A DNA stretch of 64,000 bases, taken from assembly GCF_000264905.1 (NCBI RefSeq), contig NW_006763135.1:717170-781169 (forward strand), in the 5' to 3' direction. This DNA comes from Stereum hirsutum FP-91666 SS1 (taxonomy: Eukaryota > Basidiomycota > Agaricomycetes > Russulales > Stereaceae). A program made the position numbers and the translations under genes. Each line of letters starts with the position of its first letter. The first letter of the stretch is position 1. The notes beneath the pieces were generated by a model, which did not search any database, was not told where the DNA came from, and saw nothing but the letters and a program-made list of their open reading frames with translations. Of the stretch, positions 34,112-46,566 are shown piece by piece.

Positions 34112-37100
34112 ATTACCGTTGCTTCCCTCGACATCCTCCAGTCATGGCCACCGCCTCTTCTGGCCCTTCGTATCGCAACCGCTCACCGTAGCTTCACAAC
34201 CAGAAGATGTCTTGGAAGAATTGGCAGAGGGTGTACGCTGTTGGATGGAAGGAGTGGCTCGGAGCCCCTGAGGCCCGAGGAAAGATACGGTTGATGTGGG
34301 CTCTCTTCGTTTACTCTCTATCTCGTTGTGGACGCTCATTGTGATGTATCGTAGTACCTGTACTTTATGCAGCTTGCCCCCATTGCACTATGTTAGTTGC
34401 TAAACCGTGCTCAAATGTGCCACCGCTTTGTGCACGATTGACTTGCAGACTTCAGACTGCAAATAAAGCCTTCCCAGTGTGTTTCGTGCCTGCCGCCACA
34501 GTTGCCACCCAACTCAAAGCTTCCAGCTGACGTTCGAGACGGGGTCGTTCGACACCCATCAATATTCTTATGGCCTCGGATGACAGCGGGATGGTGTGAG
34601 GGTCTGTTGTATTATGACGGCATACTGACGGAGAATGGAAGCTCGGAAGGTCTCACGTCCCATCTTCCTGATCTTTACCCGTGTGTTCTTGGAGCTCGAG
34701 CTCAGAGGTTGATGCTCTGTGGACTTTGGCGCCAGTAGCGGGTTCGCTGAAAGGGGTAGCTCAGGCCAGGCCATATGCAGGTACTAGGGCCCACGGGCAC
34801 ATCCTCCCCCCTCCGCACCTCTCGCCCAACATCGAGCTACAACCGCGTTCTTTTCTAGCCGCCTCCTACATGCTCCCGTATTGTGTAGGACGTTCGTAGG
34901 TTCTCTGACCCTGAATATAGCGGATGGTCATTGAGCCAAGATGAGCCAGAGTCATAGTCTCTGAAGGGGTATAACGGCGCGGTCACCATTGCCCCGTCCT
35001 CTCTCGTCCGCCCCTTGTCCGTTTCGAGTCTCTATTCGTCCGCCGCCGGATTGCCGCCGGTGTCCGTTACTGCTACCGCTAATTTGGATGAATTCGACCG
35101 ACGAGGGTGTGGCCACTTTATCCTCGCCTGGTCGACGGGGGCGGCGGTTCCGCATCAGAGGAAATGCATGACTGAACGGCATATGGTGTGTACATTCAAG
35201 CCCACTAGCTGGTTGGGCAGTGCTTGCTAACGTCGATGCGTCCTATGAATTACGCCAGGCTATCCGGGCTTTCTAGTCTTCTAGTCCATGGCGGACGTCT
35301 TCCGGCTTCCTTACGGCTCATTATTTTTGTTCTTTAGTTCTCACAGCCGTCCCCATTTCGTCTTCGGCAACAACCTACTCTTCAGGGAACCAAAGAAGAG
35401 CAGCCACAGGCTCGCCCTTCGCGACCATAGGCGTCTGGATATGGTCTGTCTTTGCGTCGTTGAAGGTGCGTGCGTCTTCCGAATCCTCCTGGGTTCATTT
35501 CGTTTTGGATTTACCCACCGGCCTCTCTCTATTTCGCCCTGCATTAGTGAAAGGAGGCAGACTCTGTGACGTCTGCATCGATGCTTATCTACCCCCATGG
35601 ATGTACTGTCGGCTCTACGTTTTTCATGGTCGATGCATCGTGGAACCTTGAGTCTATCTTCCTCAGGAATGAGCGACGAGTCCCCTCTGTACATGTCTAG
35701 GGTGTGAACATACGGTAGCTTGTTCCGTCGAGGATTCACACCGCAAACTTCGACGATATGACCAGCAATCTGGAGAGTACGGGCTACTTACAGTGCGTCG
35801 TTGTATCGCTCATCATAGTGGCCCTGCCCCTAGCTCCTCTCCTGTCCCTGACTGACGTCTCGTTTAGACGGGCTTTTGACCTGTGGTCACTACGATCTTT
35901 GTCAAACATCCCATCTTATCTCGGGCCCGATTGGGGAACGACATGGATGCGATTGGCCGCGAGCCGCTCAACAATATGCAATGGTCGACACTCTCAAGTT
36001 TTCCGAGGCCATGAATATCCCAGGCTACAGACTAAGCATGTCTCGCCAGTATTAATGGAGCTGATGTCGTCGCCAAGTAGAACGGGAATTCTCCGAGTAT
36101 TTGCGGTTAGCATTCGCAATGATGCACCATGATATTGTGGTTGGAGTTTTGTTTATCCTTTTTCCTCTCTTTCCCCGTGACCGCGGTCTGTTCCATACAG
36201 CTGTACGTTATGCACATTCTGATAGGCTCGTGCGTCCTAAATTCGGGGCCTGGGTTTTAGTCGGTCTCAGAGATTGGTCAGCTCGATCTCCGTACTTTGC
36301 GCAAACAAGACGGGTGTGCCGGTAAAGAACTGGACTACGTCTCATTCAAGGGCAGCCTGAGCCGGGAGTAACGTCGTCCACGCAAAGTCCACCGGCGTTC
36401 CGTCACCATGCTTGGTGTGCGTGTTTGTTTTGTTCCTGCTTGTTCATTTCGGTGACACGGATTCCTCTCTCTGTCTTTACCGTTCAGGTGTACCTTTGCT
36501 ATGAGCATCTTGCCGTGTTCTCGCCTCATTTCCGCTTGCATGTGCCTCGAGATCGAGGGCATGTGGGTAAACAAGAATAGTGGTCCAGTCCTGGCAGCTT
36601 CGAACTGGAGGCAGGTACTCACGGCCATCACTGATGATAGTCGCGATGTACACAATCTATTTTTGCTGTTCGTTTTGCGTGCACGCTCGGCGAGTTCACT
36701 GACCCAAGGCGAATCCTGGGCAGCGGCTCTGGTTCTAATCGACCTGGACATATTCCAGCCTGAGTGTACTATCTGATTCTATCTAGGTATTTGCGCATTT
36801 GTACTTGTGGTCACCATGGGACAGTCCAGTACCTGCTTCCAATAAGCCACGACACCCTATGTTCTTGGAAAACATTGTTGCTCGTGAGGACAAACATATT
36901 CGACCTCAACCGTCGGCCGAATCTGGCCAAGTTCATCCTGGGGCCCCTATATTTTCTCTTTTTCCTGCGCCCCCGCCTCAACCTCTCATTGGTTCGTTCT
37001 CTCATTGGCTCAGTCTACCTTGGCGGTGGTAGCCGTATGACTGCCTGTGAGAGGCTTTCGCACTGTGTGGAATCGATGATTTCGGACCTACAGCGCCATG

Positions 37101-40100
37101 ATATCCCCATTCTCTATCTCATTACCGAGGGATCAGACGGCCATGTTCATCTCGACGCAATCGATTTCATCCTGTTTAATCTCACTCTCGTCGTTGAAGC
37201 TTGCTGTCAGGTTATTTGATGAGAGGACAGCGGCCTCTCGTCAGTAACACTAGTACTTGTATAGTGAGCAGTTCCTCGCCGTGACAAGGCTTGACTGGAC
37301 CCTGACGCCACATCAGAGCCCCTGCTGTTCTATTCATATCTATTCATAAATTACTTCTTAGGATTTATACGTTGCGCTGAACATCACATTGAATGTGAGA
37401 GCCAACGCAGCAAGTTTATCGTCCGTTATATGGGACCCGGTGCTACAACAAGCGTGTACACCAGGACAAAAACCAACCATTCTTTAAACACCGAATCGGT
37501 GTGTCTGCTAGCGTATCCAAACTCGCCCATTGTATTGGCATCAGCGTAGGGAGGATGACGTGATCTAGTGGCGTGGAGTTTGTTGATGCAGGTGTCATGT
37601 TTGAAATTGCGAGAAACTATTCCCCGCTTCGAGCCCACTGGTACTTATAACAGGCACGTACAACCCAAGTGACTTATGTCCGCTAGCCGCCACTCTTCTC
37701 TGCAAATGACTGCTTCTAGAATCTTCGCGATCCGTCTCACACACCGATATAGTCTTTTCTGCCCTTTGTCGAGCTACTTAGCACTTTCTCAGCGTCCACG
37801 GGTGGGAATGCTCGCTCCAGAAGACTACTCAACTACTAATAGAGTCCAATTTCTCGTTCCCCAGTTCCCGCATGGTGGTCGACCATGTCCGATACTGACG
37901 CGGAGCCTGCGGTTAAGGTATATTAGACGTGCAAAGAGCGCCACATCCGTCATCGCGAAGACTAACCTGAGATGTCCTGCCTGGGGAAGTTAGAGCTATT
38001 CTGATAAATCCAACACAACGTCGCTTCTCCATTCAGGATTAATATCGGTGTTATATAGCGAACACCAGGAGAGTCATAAGTATAGAAGCTGGAACTCGAT
38101 TGTAAGTTGGCCGTAGGGAACTGCAAGGGGCGTATGTGCATTCACAGTCCAAGCGGGCTAGTAGTCTCCCAAAATTCTCACCGCCTAGGAGAGTGTAGTT
38201 TTCCGACTCTTGAATATGTGTGCGTTTCTCAGGTTGTCCTATGACATCGTGGACTATAGTGTACTAGTTAGGATAGTGTTTATTACATGTCCGAAGAGCA
38301 TGGAAGAGACGTACCTCAAGCCTGAGGGCCTAGCTCACAAAAGTCTTGAAGGTGATGATAAGTAGAAGACAGCATCGAGACTAATTAGGCCATCCCTCTC
38401 CTCAAGATGAGTTTGGAAATCAGCTGCCCTGCTGTAATGACGTTTGGGTTTTCAGAGTTGGTATTTCCTGCTCTCAATCAACCTGATAGGCAATCGATAA
38501 CTCTGCTTCCGTACGTACCGTTGGATGCGGGTAGATTGAGTGTCCTCGGAAACGAGCTGCGGCATATTAGTCCTATAATAGACCGAAACATAGCACTCCT
38601 TCAACCAAGAAAAGGCATGTTGCCTGAGCCGTGAACAGAGGCGCGCTCGAAATATCGTCCCGTGTTAGGCATGCACCAGTTACCGGGCAAGGAAGAAATA
38701 AAGGTTCCTGTTGGTGATCGTAATACACCGACTAACCGCCTTCGCCTGTCGTGGGCTAGACGAGGAAGTGGTACCTTGAACTTGTTCCACAACGATTACT
38801 CCACACTGCTTAAACTGATCGTCTAGAAAGAACCGTTTAACTCAGTGGCTACCTTTTCCAGACAACGCTCATCTTTTCTCTGACGTACTACGAATGTGAG
38901 CTAGGGCCAGATCGAAGATTTGCGAACGTTTTCGCCTGGAAGGAAACCTTCATATTCATTCCGCGGGGCCTCGGGATACTCCAGCTGCTTGGGCATCCGC
39001 TCTCAACGATACACCATTGTCTCGTTTCGCAGGCTATGAATTTAAGCTTTCAGAACACAGACGAGATTGTAGGGAAGGTAGCCATTCAGAGTGGTCGGTA
39101 TCGACATAATCGCGATTGAGCAGGCTTCTAGAGCTGCGCGGTAGCTATCGTGTGAAAAGGTCTGGTGGCGCAAGAGAGGATCAAAGCGTAAGAAAGAGTC
39201 TAATGGCAGAGGCGAAAGGGAAGATGAAGAAAGTGAGCAAAACCATGTGTGTCTTCGAGGTCACTGCTACACAGAGCTGGCGTGTTCAGCGTTCGAGGCT
39301 GACGAGGAAGGAGTAGGACACTACAAATTGAAGGTCGTTCGAGCCAGCGGTTAGGTCAAACACGTAAAAGCAGGAGGAGCTCACTCACTCGATAAGTAAT
39401 AAGTACTTCAGATTTCCAGGCTCGTCTTTTTCATATCTCGTCTTCGAAACCCTCTGATGTCACTTGCCATACAGGTTCTCCTTGTTTGTAGGCTTTCGGA
39501 AGCTTTTCTCAGAACCATAACGTATTTGTATTTCGCTAGAGTTGAGACGCCGGACGTCGCACAGACATGACAATGCCATGTCCTGTGACTCAATCCGCTA
39601 TTGAACCCAAAGTAAACGAGGGTGGCGTAGGTCGTAACAAAAATGATAACTACATACCAAAGAAACGCCACTATCAAGAACACGACATTTCTCCTGTGGT
39701 CCTCGCGCAGGCGGCGGAGTGAGTATGAATGCAGAAGCGCATGGGACTGGGTACGCCAGTGCAATTGAAAGTGAACGTGAAGGAATTGGTAAACCTTCCA
39801 TGTCATAACCGTGTTTGACGGGTCACTGTTATGTCAAATTTGCACCCAGGTTACATGGAACGAACCATCTCAGTCATCCGCGCAGAGCGGGACTCGCTGA
39901 GAATCGGGTCAAGAAATTCCACGGAGGAATCCAAACTCAGCGGCTGGCGCAGCACATGCGGATATAGGAAGGATGGACGTACCCCTGATCCTGGGGACGA
40001 TCTCCTGCTGAGGTCGCCTGAGGAATTGCTCTTCTATGCATCTCGTCAAAAATTGTGTTGCCAGTGGCTGAGTCCCGTAGTTTGAGCCGCCGATTAATCT

Positions 40101-42863
40101 TCAAAGCCCAAGCGGCATCTCTGCAAGCTCTGTCCAGAGCTCAGCAAGAAGACATCGGTGACCGGGCATCTCTCTTCCCCAAATCGCGATGGTTTACGCC
40201 GGCTGAGCGAGACACACGCGACGACGAACGAAAATAACAGGAAAGCTAAGTTTGCAGCCCTCGCTGATTCCCCTAAAAATGATGAAGTGAGTGAGCTTTC
40301 CCAGCGGCTGTCTATAGGAAACGGAGACTGCATTAACCGAACTGGCTGTTTCCTTTCGAGACCACTACCAGGCCCCTCTCTCACCGATGTTCCGTCTCTT
40401 CGCCCTCCATTCGGTGATTCGTCCATCGGCGCAACATGTTGAACCCATAATGAAACCATGTAAAGCCTAATCTAGCCTGAATGGAAGAATATGGAGAGCA
40501 ATACATTATGTACACGACAACAGACACAACGGAGCTAAAGACGATGATGAGAGCACGATACCCTTGGGACATGGGCATCGGCGTGCCATGGAGCCTGCCG
40601 TGCAGGTCTATCTTTGACTATTCCGTCGTCGTTTGCGTATGTAGCACGATGCACGATCTTCCTTGTCCTCCCTCCTACTTCTGCTGCCCAGTCGAAGGCA
40701 CGAAGAGCGCAAATGGATTATTACGGCACGGCGTCTTGTATTCTCCCACTCCTTTAGGGCACATGCCAAAAGTCTATCAGGATGCGAGCTCTCAAGAGGT
40801 TCTCCCTCGAAATAGCGCTGGACAAGGCGATGGCCATGGTTTCATCGGACCGAAAGTGGGACACAGAAGGGGCCCGAGCTATAAATTGAGGGCTCAAATT
40901 TGGAAGAGAAACCATCGCCTGCTCACCCCCACTCACCGGCTTCTTCCTTACTAGCCACGGTAGGACAATGTGTTATTATCGCAGGTGAGGCTTCAGTTGT
41001 CCGCGGACGACGTGGCTTGTGTTGACAGTTATTTCCAGAGTCTCAAACCTCTTCCTCAAGTGAGCCATGATGTCCGTCTATAGGGATTCATCAACTCACC
41101 GTTACTTGTTCGTCTAGGTGTAACCATGCCGTCTCTCTCGTGCGTATTCTTATGTTCGCTATCCACTGACTGTGAGCTCATCTTGGCGGTCATACAGCCC
41201 GAGGAAGAGGTGCGCGATGCATTGTTAGGTGTGACACACTTGGGTTGACTGTGGCACTAGATCGACTGTGGCGCCCCGAACTGTCGATTCAGCAGCACGC
41301 ATCTTTCTTCTTGTAGGCCGCCCCGCTGCAACAGCAGCACCTGCTGGCAATAGTGAGTGCTACGACTTCGCCCTCCCAAGTTGACTCATACTTATCGTCC
41401 AACGCACCCGTTTCCAGTCATATTCAGCCCCAGTATTATAGTCAGCTCTCCGTACTGACCGCATTGTGTTGGAGAATCTGATTTTGTGTTCTGTCGCTTT
41501 CTTTCATTCAGCCCCGCGTATCGACGACTTCTGTGAGAGCTGTAAGGCCGCTGGAAGGTACTAGGGAATTGGCAGATGGATGAAAGGCATGCGGATAGAG
41601 ACCGGAGGCGTCTCTCGACCGGGAATCGTCGAACTGAATTGAACGTTGGGTCGTGTTGGGACATGTTCCATGCAGTGCCATGAAGAATCTTGTACGATTA
41701 TGCGTCACTCTGCTCCTGTGTTAGAGGCTGCGTGGCGGGAGGCTGGGAATTTCTTGTCCGTGCCATTAGTTCGTTAAAGACGCATGCTTTCAAACAACGA
41801 GTGTGAAACGGACCTTATTCTACGTTCTAAATTGAAGCTCGATAAGCAATCAAGCAAGATAGAGCTAGTCCTCAAGACATCGATTGTGATTCGACTACGG
41901 CCCCTTCGCCCCCGCCGCTCGATCCGTCCACACAAGCCATAGGCGGCTACTGCCCCTTTGAAGTGACCGCCGCACTTTTATATCATCCGCGACTCGCCAT
42001 GGGAATTCTGGGCGAACGGCGAACCCTGATGGATACCTCTAAAGTAAGAAGTAAGATTAGGCGAAAGAGATCGAATCGGCTCCCAAGCCTTGAAGGTCAC
42101 TTCAGCGCTATGATACGAGAACGTTGACGAGCACCGGGGTCAGATGATAACCCTCGGTGGACGGCCGACTGCATCCAGCGAGCCATGAGATTAGCTTCCC
42201 GATGACTGCAGGTCAAGCCCAGCGCTGGGAGCGCGGATGTATCGTGCTGGCGGTCCAGGTGCCACGCACCGGAGACTGAAATCAGAAGAAGCAGATGGAG
42301 ACATTCCGAGCCGTATATTCCCCATTGTTGTTCGGGTGCCGATGGTTATCGGGGCCGTGAAGGTTGACTGGCGGCTACGATGCCGAGAGTGCCTTACGGC
42401 GTGCTGTGTTGTCAGCAAATGTGGATGGGTGACGAGAGAGAGCCTCACCACAAGGGCATCTGGCTATCGACATTTGAAGATACACGATGACCCTGGAGAA
42501 GAAACAAATCACGAGCCACTTCGGAGAGACATAAGGGAAGAGCTATACACCGTGGCCTGAAACTCTAGACGGAGGGGCTGGAAAATTCTGCTGCAATTTC
42601 GGGGTGTGCTGGGGAACGGTGTGCATTCGACTCCCAGGACTGAGGACTCTCAGTCGTGGCCACTCGGCTGACGTGGTATAGTTTATGAATACAATATAGA
42701 GCAGCGATATACATACAAGCAGTGACGGATGAAGTCCAAAACAGGAGGGTCTATTGATACGGAAATTATTGGAACAAATTAGTTTTCAAAGAGTCCTCAA
42801 TATCATGGAGTCTCACCGAAAAGAGATAGAGAGCGGAGCGAGCGAGTAGGAGAGCACGGGACA
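34112..42863. other. Gene-poor region of about 8.7 kb, no supported gene
   Basis: Dense short introns and clear protein families stop abruptly after eIF4A3 and resume at SF3B6. Inside, frames are short and broken on both strands. A few fragments look coding-like and end at good splice donors: 35340-35464, a reading through ATTYSSGNQRRAATGSPFAT up to AAG|GTGCGT; and 36079-36141 with REFSEYLRLAFAMMHHDIV. 36500-37219 has long frames with hydrophobic stretches, and 40984-41068 contains VRLQLSADDVACVDSYFQSL. I could not chain these into one gene or match a family. It may be decayed gene or transposon remnants, or an unusual gene with many small exons. No terminal repeats or tRNA genes were recognised. 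Confidence 0.5.
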
Positions 42864-43443
42864 CTAATCCTCATCCTTGATATCGTGCTTTTTCTTCAGC
42901 TGTGCCAACTCTTCTTCTCTTCTGGCCAACTCAGCCTTAGCTGCTGCCGCATCTTGTTTTGCAGGCATGTGGTAGAGGACGACGATGTATCGCTCTTGCA
43001 AGTGGAAACCATTCAGGTGGTCGAGTGCATTCTTCGCCTGGAGATGGAAGGAGGCAGGTCAGTCACAACTTGATACCAAGTAAGCCTCCTCGGAGTAGGG
43101 AAATGACGCGTGCAGTTTGACTCCGCGTCTTACTAGGTGGATAGGAAGCAGAGAGCATGACAAGAAAGACGTACGTCCATGACATCGTCAAACACCACAA
43201 AAGCCGTCCCTCTCGTCTTCTGCTCGTTCCCCATTCGTATCTGTCGAATGCTCCCATACCTCCCAAACAAATCGTACAAGTCTTCACCAGTAATTTGATA
43301 GTTTAGATTTTTGACAAACAGAATACGGTTTGCGCCCGGTGGAAGCTTGGACTGTCGGGGACACACGGTCAACGTGAGATGGATGAAACTCACAGAAGAA
43401 TACCCAAAGAGAGTGTACTTACCGCCGGCCGTGCTGTAGCCAT
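42864..43443 (-). CDS. SF3B6: Splicing factor SF3b subunit 6 (p14, SF3B14)
   Basis: Small RRM protein of U2 snRNP that contacts the branch-site region in the pre-spliceosome. Exon 1 is MATARPA (43443-43423). The next exon gives SKLPPGANRILFVKNLNYQI with RNP2 (ILFVKNL), then GEDLYDLFGRYGSIRQIRMG and RNP1-like TRGTAFVVFDD. The last exon gives AKNALDHLNGFHLQERYIVV and ends in a Lys/Glu-rich tail with AKQDAAAAKAELARREEELA and KKKHDIKDED. The length of about 124 residues and the tail match the family. This is the third splicing gene of the window, about 10 kb from SF3A3/eIF4A3. Confidence 0.95.
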
Positions 43444-43531
43444 TCTTTTCGATGAACGTGGGGGAAAGTGGTGGTAAGGTGGTAAGCGATGCGAGATGAG
43501 GTTTCGTGTTGTCTCGCGAGACGCGCTCAGA

Positions 43532-43543
43532 TTAGGGTTAGGG
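43532..43543 (+). promoter_or_regulatory. Telomere-repeat-like TTAGGGTTAGGG in the SF3B6 promoter
   Basis: Two perfect TTAGGG units lie about 90 nt upstream of the SF3B6 start codon. Such interstitial 'telo-boxes' are known sites for Myb-type telobox proteins (yeast Tbf1) in promoters. Their function here is inferred. Confidence 0.4.
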
Positions 43544-43782
43544 GCAATAGGTTCTGTGTGGCGCGGCCCCGCGGGGGCTCTGGACAGTTTAGCGCTCAAG
43601 AGTTCACTCAGAGTTCGGCGCTGGCAGACTTCAAACATTTGTATGGAGGCAACCATTTCTCTGAGTTCAGACTATTTAGGTCGTCGCACTCCGACATAAA
43701 TTAGCAAAAGGCTTCCTGACAGCCGACTTCTGTTTCAGCCAAGCTCAAGCCCCATGCCAGTGCCAGTGTAACATCAGACTCT

Positions 43783-44805
43783 CTACTGCAACACCCACAC
43801 TCCCATCCACACCCCGCCCATGACCAACACGACATTCTTCCAATCCTTCCTCCAGCCAATTGTCTCAATAGCCCCACTCGTCGCGGTGTTTGTTGGGGTA
43901 CTCGCCGCATTCGTGACACTCGATGCTGCACCACCCGTGACAGAAACTACGCTGCCCGAACCTGACGGATTGCCGAAAGACGTGCTTAGACTGGCCGCCG
44001 ACCCGGTGGTGGCGGAAGCGGTAGTCGTTGAGTTGTCGGGCCCGGTGAGGAAGAAATTTCCGGCGAGAGGCGGGCCAAGATTAAGCGTTTCGTTGAAGAT
44101 GGTGAGGTTGAAGTTATTGCGGGGTGTGTCGGGAGTGATGAGCATAGGCGCTTCGGTGTCGAAGTTGAAAGGTTGCTCGAAGAGGAGCACGACGTATCTG
44201 TGTTCATTGTTCAGTAAATTTCTTCCTCCAGGATACACCCGATATAAGGCTTACCGGTGGGGATCAGAGCCCGCTGGTGGCGTTGGGTTGACAAAAGGTG
44301 TCACTGCGGCACTTGTGTTCGTGAGCGCAGATTCGTTGATCGTGTTGCCCATGTTGGAAAGCATGAAATCTCCCGCTAACATATGTCTAAACTGCGAGAT
44401 GGAGGTGTTTTGTGGGGTTGGTGCATCCGGATCGACAAGGACAATGACGAATGTTGAGTTGGACAATGAGGTGTCATTCGTGGTGAAGAAGAACTGAGGC
44501 TCGTTCAAGGTCTCTAGATAGCCACATAATTGAGATGCGGAGTCGGATGGCTGGATAACAAGAGTCAGGGTGAAATGGCACGTACGCTCCATGGTGAGAT
44601 TCGTTCCCGGGGTGACGTGCAACGTCTCACCTGTGGCTGGATCGGTGAACACGACGTCCAGGAGACCGATGGGAGCAAAGGATGAGAGAACATCGGGAAC
44701 GATGGAGAAGTTAGTGAAAGCTGCTGCGACGCTTGAGATTGTGTCGCTTGTCTGGGCCTTAGCAAGCGCGAGGCAGGCAACAACTGGAAGTATCGTGTAC
44801 CACAT
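43783..44805 (-). CDS. Secreted PEBP-family protein with GPI-type tail
   Basis: Phosphatidylethanolamine-binding protein (TFS1/carboxypeptidase-Y-inhibitor-like). The signal peptide is MWYTILPVVACLALAKAQ, and the start at 44805 is chosen for it. PEBP motifs follow: PGTNLTMEQTLNEPQFFFTT (after a 71-nt intron), FVIVLVDPDAPTPQNTSISQ, FRHMLAGDF and PTPPAGSDPHRYVVLLFEQP, where a second intron splits HR|YVV. After the domain comes a Ser/Thr-rich stalk and a hydrophobic C-terminus (NVVLVMGGVWMGVWVLQ), as in GPI-anchored proteins. It is probably a cell-surface or extracellular protein; the ligand is unknown. Numerous NxS/T sites support secretion. The long plus-strand frame across it is a shadow. Confidence 0.87.
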
Positions 44806-45467
44806 TTCTGTCGCGGACTGGGAGCTCGTTGACGAACGGGTCAAGGTAAAGCTGAATCGCTCGTGAGATTGAGTTCATGGAACTTTATACCAGGACTCGC
44901 ACTCTCAGGCGAAGGGGGCGAACTGAACACGCCATGTGTGAACGGCCACCTGAAGAAATACAGGTCGAACTCGGGCATTATGGCACATATAGACTTGGGT
45001 GCCTGTGACGTGGGGTACAGAGTGCTCACAGAGTGCGCGAAGAGATGCCAAGTATCCAATCGGTTCATCGATATCGTAGGAATGCGGAGAGGTGAAGGAT
45101 TGAACCGTGGTTAAAAGTGACCCATCGGGGTTCCAGGACGCACGGAAGTCAATCACAGGGTCACTCAGTGTGGCCACCTTCCACAACCATGAGCCGAAGA
45201 CTTACACAGTTAATACACGAGATCCAGATCCACAAGTGTCAATGTAGCACCCCACGTGCGGCGAGGACAGTGAATATAGCGGATCTCGAGCTGAAGCGTC
45301 CGAAGAATGATCAATACGCAACATTCAGTGCCACACACGAGTTCAAGGTGAGCGGCCCGCCGTCCATATAATAGAGTAATTTTATGCGTGTGACACAACC
45401 TGGTCATCACCGAGTTAAGGTAGTTCACTACCGACAAAGAACACAGGTGCCACTCACATAGTCTCGT
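44806..45467. other. Intergenic region with an unassigned minus-strand frame
   Basis: An open minus-strand stretch at about 44905-45186 (VATLSDPVIDFRASWNPDGS, IGYLASLRALCEHSVPHVTG) looks moderately protein-like but has no clear start, splice partners or family. A short gene cannot be excluded. Confidence 0.3.
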
Positions 45468-45884
45468 CTACTTCGTGAACTTGTTGGCCAACCCCTCCAC
45501 CACCTTGCAATCAATCCCACCACGCACACATACGACAGTCCCACTCTCATCTTGCTCGGAATCTGTAATAACACACTTGACGTCTTGGACGTTGGGACAT
45601 GGACAATCTTCAGGCCGTGAGACACATGCGAGCGTGTCTGGGCAAAGATAGCTGGAACATGGGACTGACGTTTGTCCAAAGTCAGTCTTGGTACCAGTCA
45701 ATAGGAAAAATAACGCACCTGCTTCCGAATGTGCCATCCATTGAGAGTGACCTCCTGCAGGCTGTTGTTGCTGCTGGCGCCCTCCGTGCCCGAACATCTG
45801 GTCGAAGAATGGAAATTGCGCCTGGACCATCAAGAGCTGGGAGATCAGCGCAACTAAAAAAGAGAAGTGTATTATAGAGAGCAT
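45468..45884 (-). CDS. LCL2: Long chronological lifespan protein 2 (LCL2)
   Basis: Small secretory-pathway protein conserved in fungi; yeast Lcl2 is linked to ER-associated degradation and lifespan. Exon 1 begins [20 protein letters not shown], a signal peptide, then [20 protein letters not shown], the family's QFxFFxxMFG...Gln-rich start. A short intron (about 45717-45662) leads to [20 protein letters not shown] and [13 protein letters not shown], matching the conserved Y(L)CP(G/D)TLxCV...CPCP motif. The end [20 protein letters not shown] also fits. Length about 120 residues, normal for the family. Confidence 0.9.
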   Translation of the reverse strand: MLSIIHFSFLVALISQLLMVQAQFPFFDQMFGHGGRQQQQQPAGGHSQWMAHSEAGALFFLLTGTKTDFGQTSVPCSSYLCPDTLACVSRPEDCPCPNVQDVKCVITDSEQDESGTVVCVRGGIDCKVVEGLANKFTK

Positions 45885-46431
45885 TGCGTTATGCCACGGT
45901 CAAGAACAAGTTGAAGAGTGCTAAGCCACGAGAGGGTGCGATGGTGGTGAAGGTCAGACTCAAGAGGCCACGTCTACAAGTGCCACAACGCGATCCACGT
46001 GGATCACATTACGGTTTGTGTAGTGGTTCTGAAGCATGTCTTACGTAAACTGTTATGACACTACGATTATAAAGAAAAACAGAAACTAGGACTCCGAGTC
46101 GGACCCACATTTGTTCACGGATTGGCCAACAAGACCACGCTATTCTTTCGTTGGATCCATCTTGCTTTGACTGCCTACAACCTTGCTTTACTTGCGCGAC
46201 GCCGTTCGCGATACAATCTACGAGTGTCCTCTGCCGGGCGCTCTCTGCCAGCAGTGAAAGGACTCGATTGGGCATACTTAGGCCTTTGTACCCACATTCA
46301 CCCCACTTGCGCGATCGTTGTCTTACGCCCAAGCAATCATCGATTTCCCACGTAGTCTCTTCCATTGTTGTGACCATATAAAGGCACAATATTCTGAGCA
46401 ACGTGTTCGTGACACAACTCTGTGGCGATCA
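45885..46431. other. Intergenic region before the APH-fold gene
   Basis: Divergent promoter region between LCL2 (-) and the gene starting at 46567 (+). Short frames on both strands, none supported. Confidence 0.4.
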
Positions 46432-46439
46432 TATATAAG
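46432..46439 (+). promoter_or_regulatory. TATA box of the APH-fold gene
   Basis: TATATAAG 128 nt upstream of the ATG at 46567, a strong TATA consensus in a position consistent with a transcription start near 46460. Confidence 0.5.
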
Positions 46440-46566
46440 CGGGGCGTCTTCTTATTCTGGTTTTATCGGCCCATCCCCAAACACTCTCATAACTCAGCCA
46501 TTGACTCGAACTGCTAGCCGGCTCTATCTCTCCCATCTGTATCCTTTCACACTATTCCGAATACTG

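Noticed and set aside
38046..38066. Hairpin GGTGTT-loop-AACACC in the gene-poor block
   Set aside because: A 6-bp stem is too short to support a terminator, attachment site or MITE end.
43820..44497. 225-codon plus-strand frame over the PEBP gene
   Set aside because: Shadow of the Ser/Thr-rich minus-strand coding sequence; the minus strand has the signal peptide and PEBP motifs.
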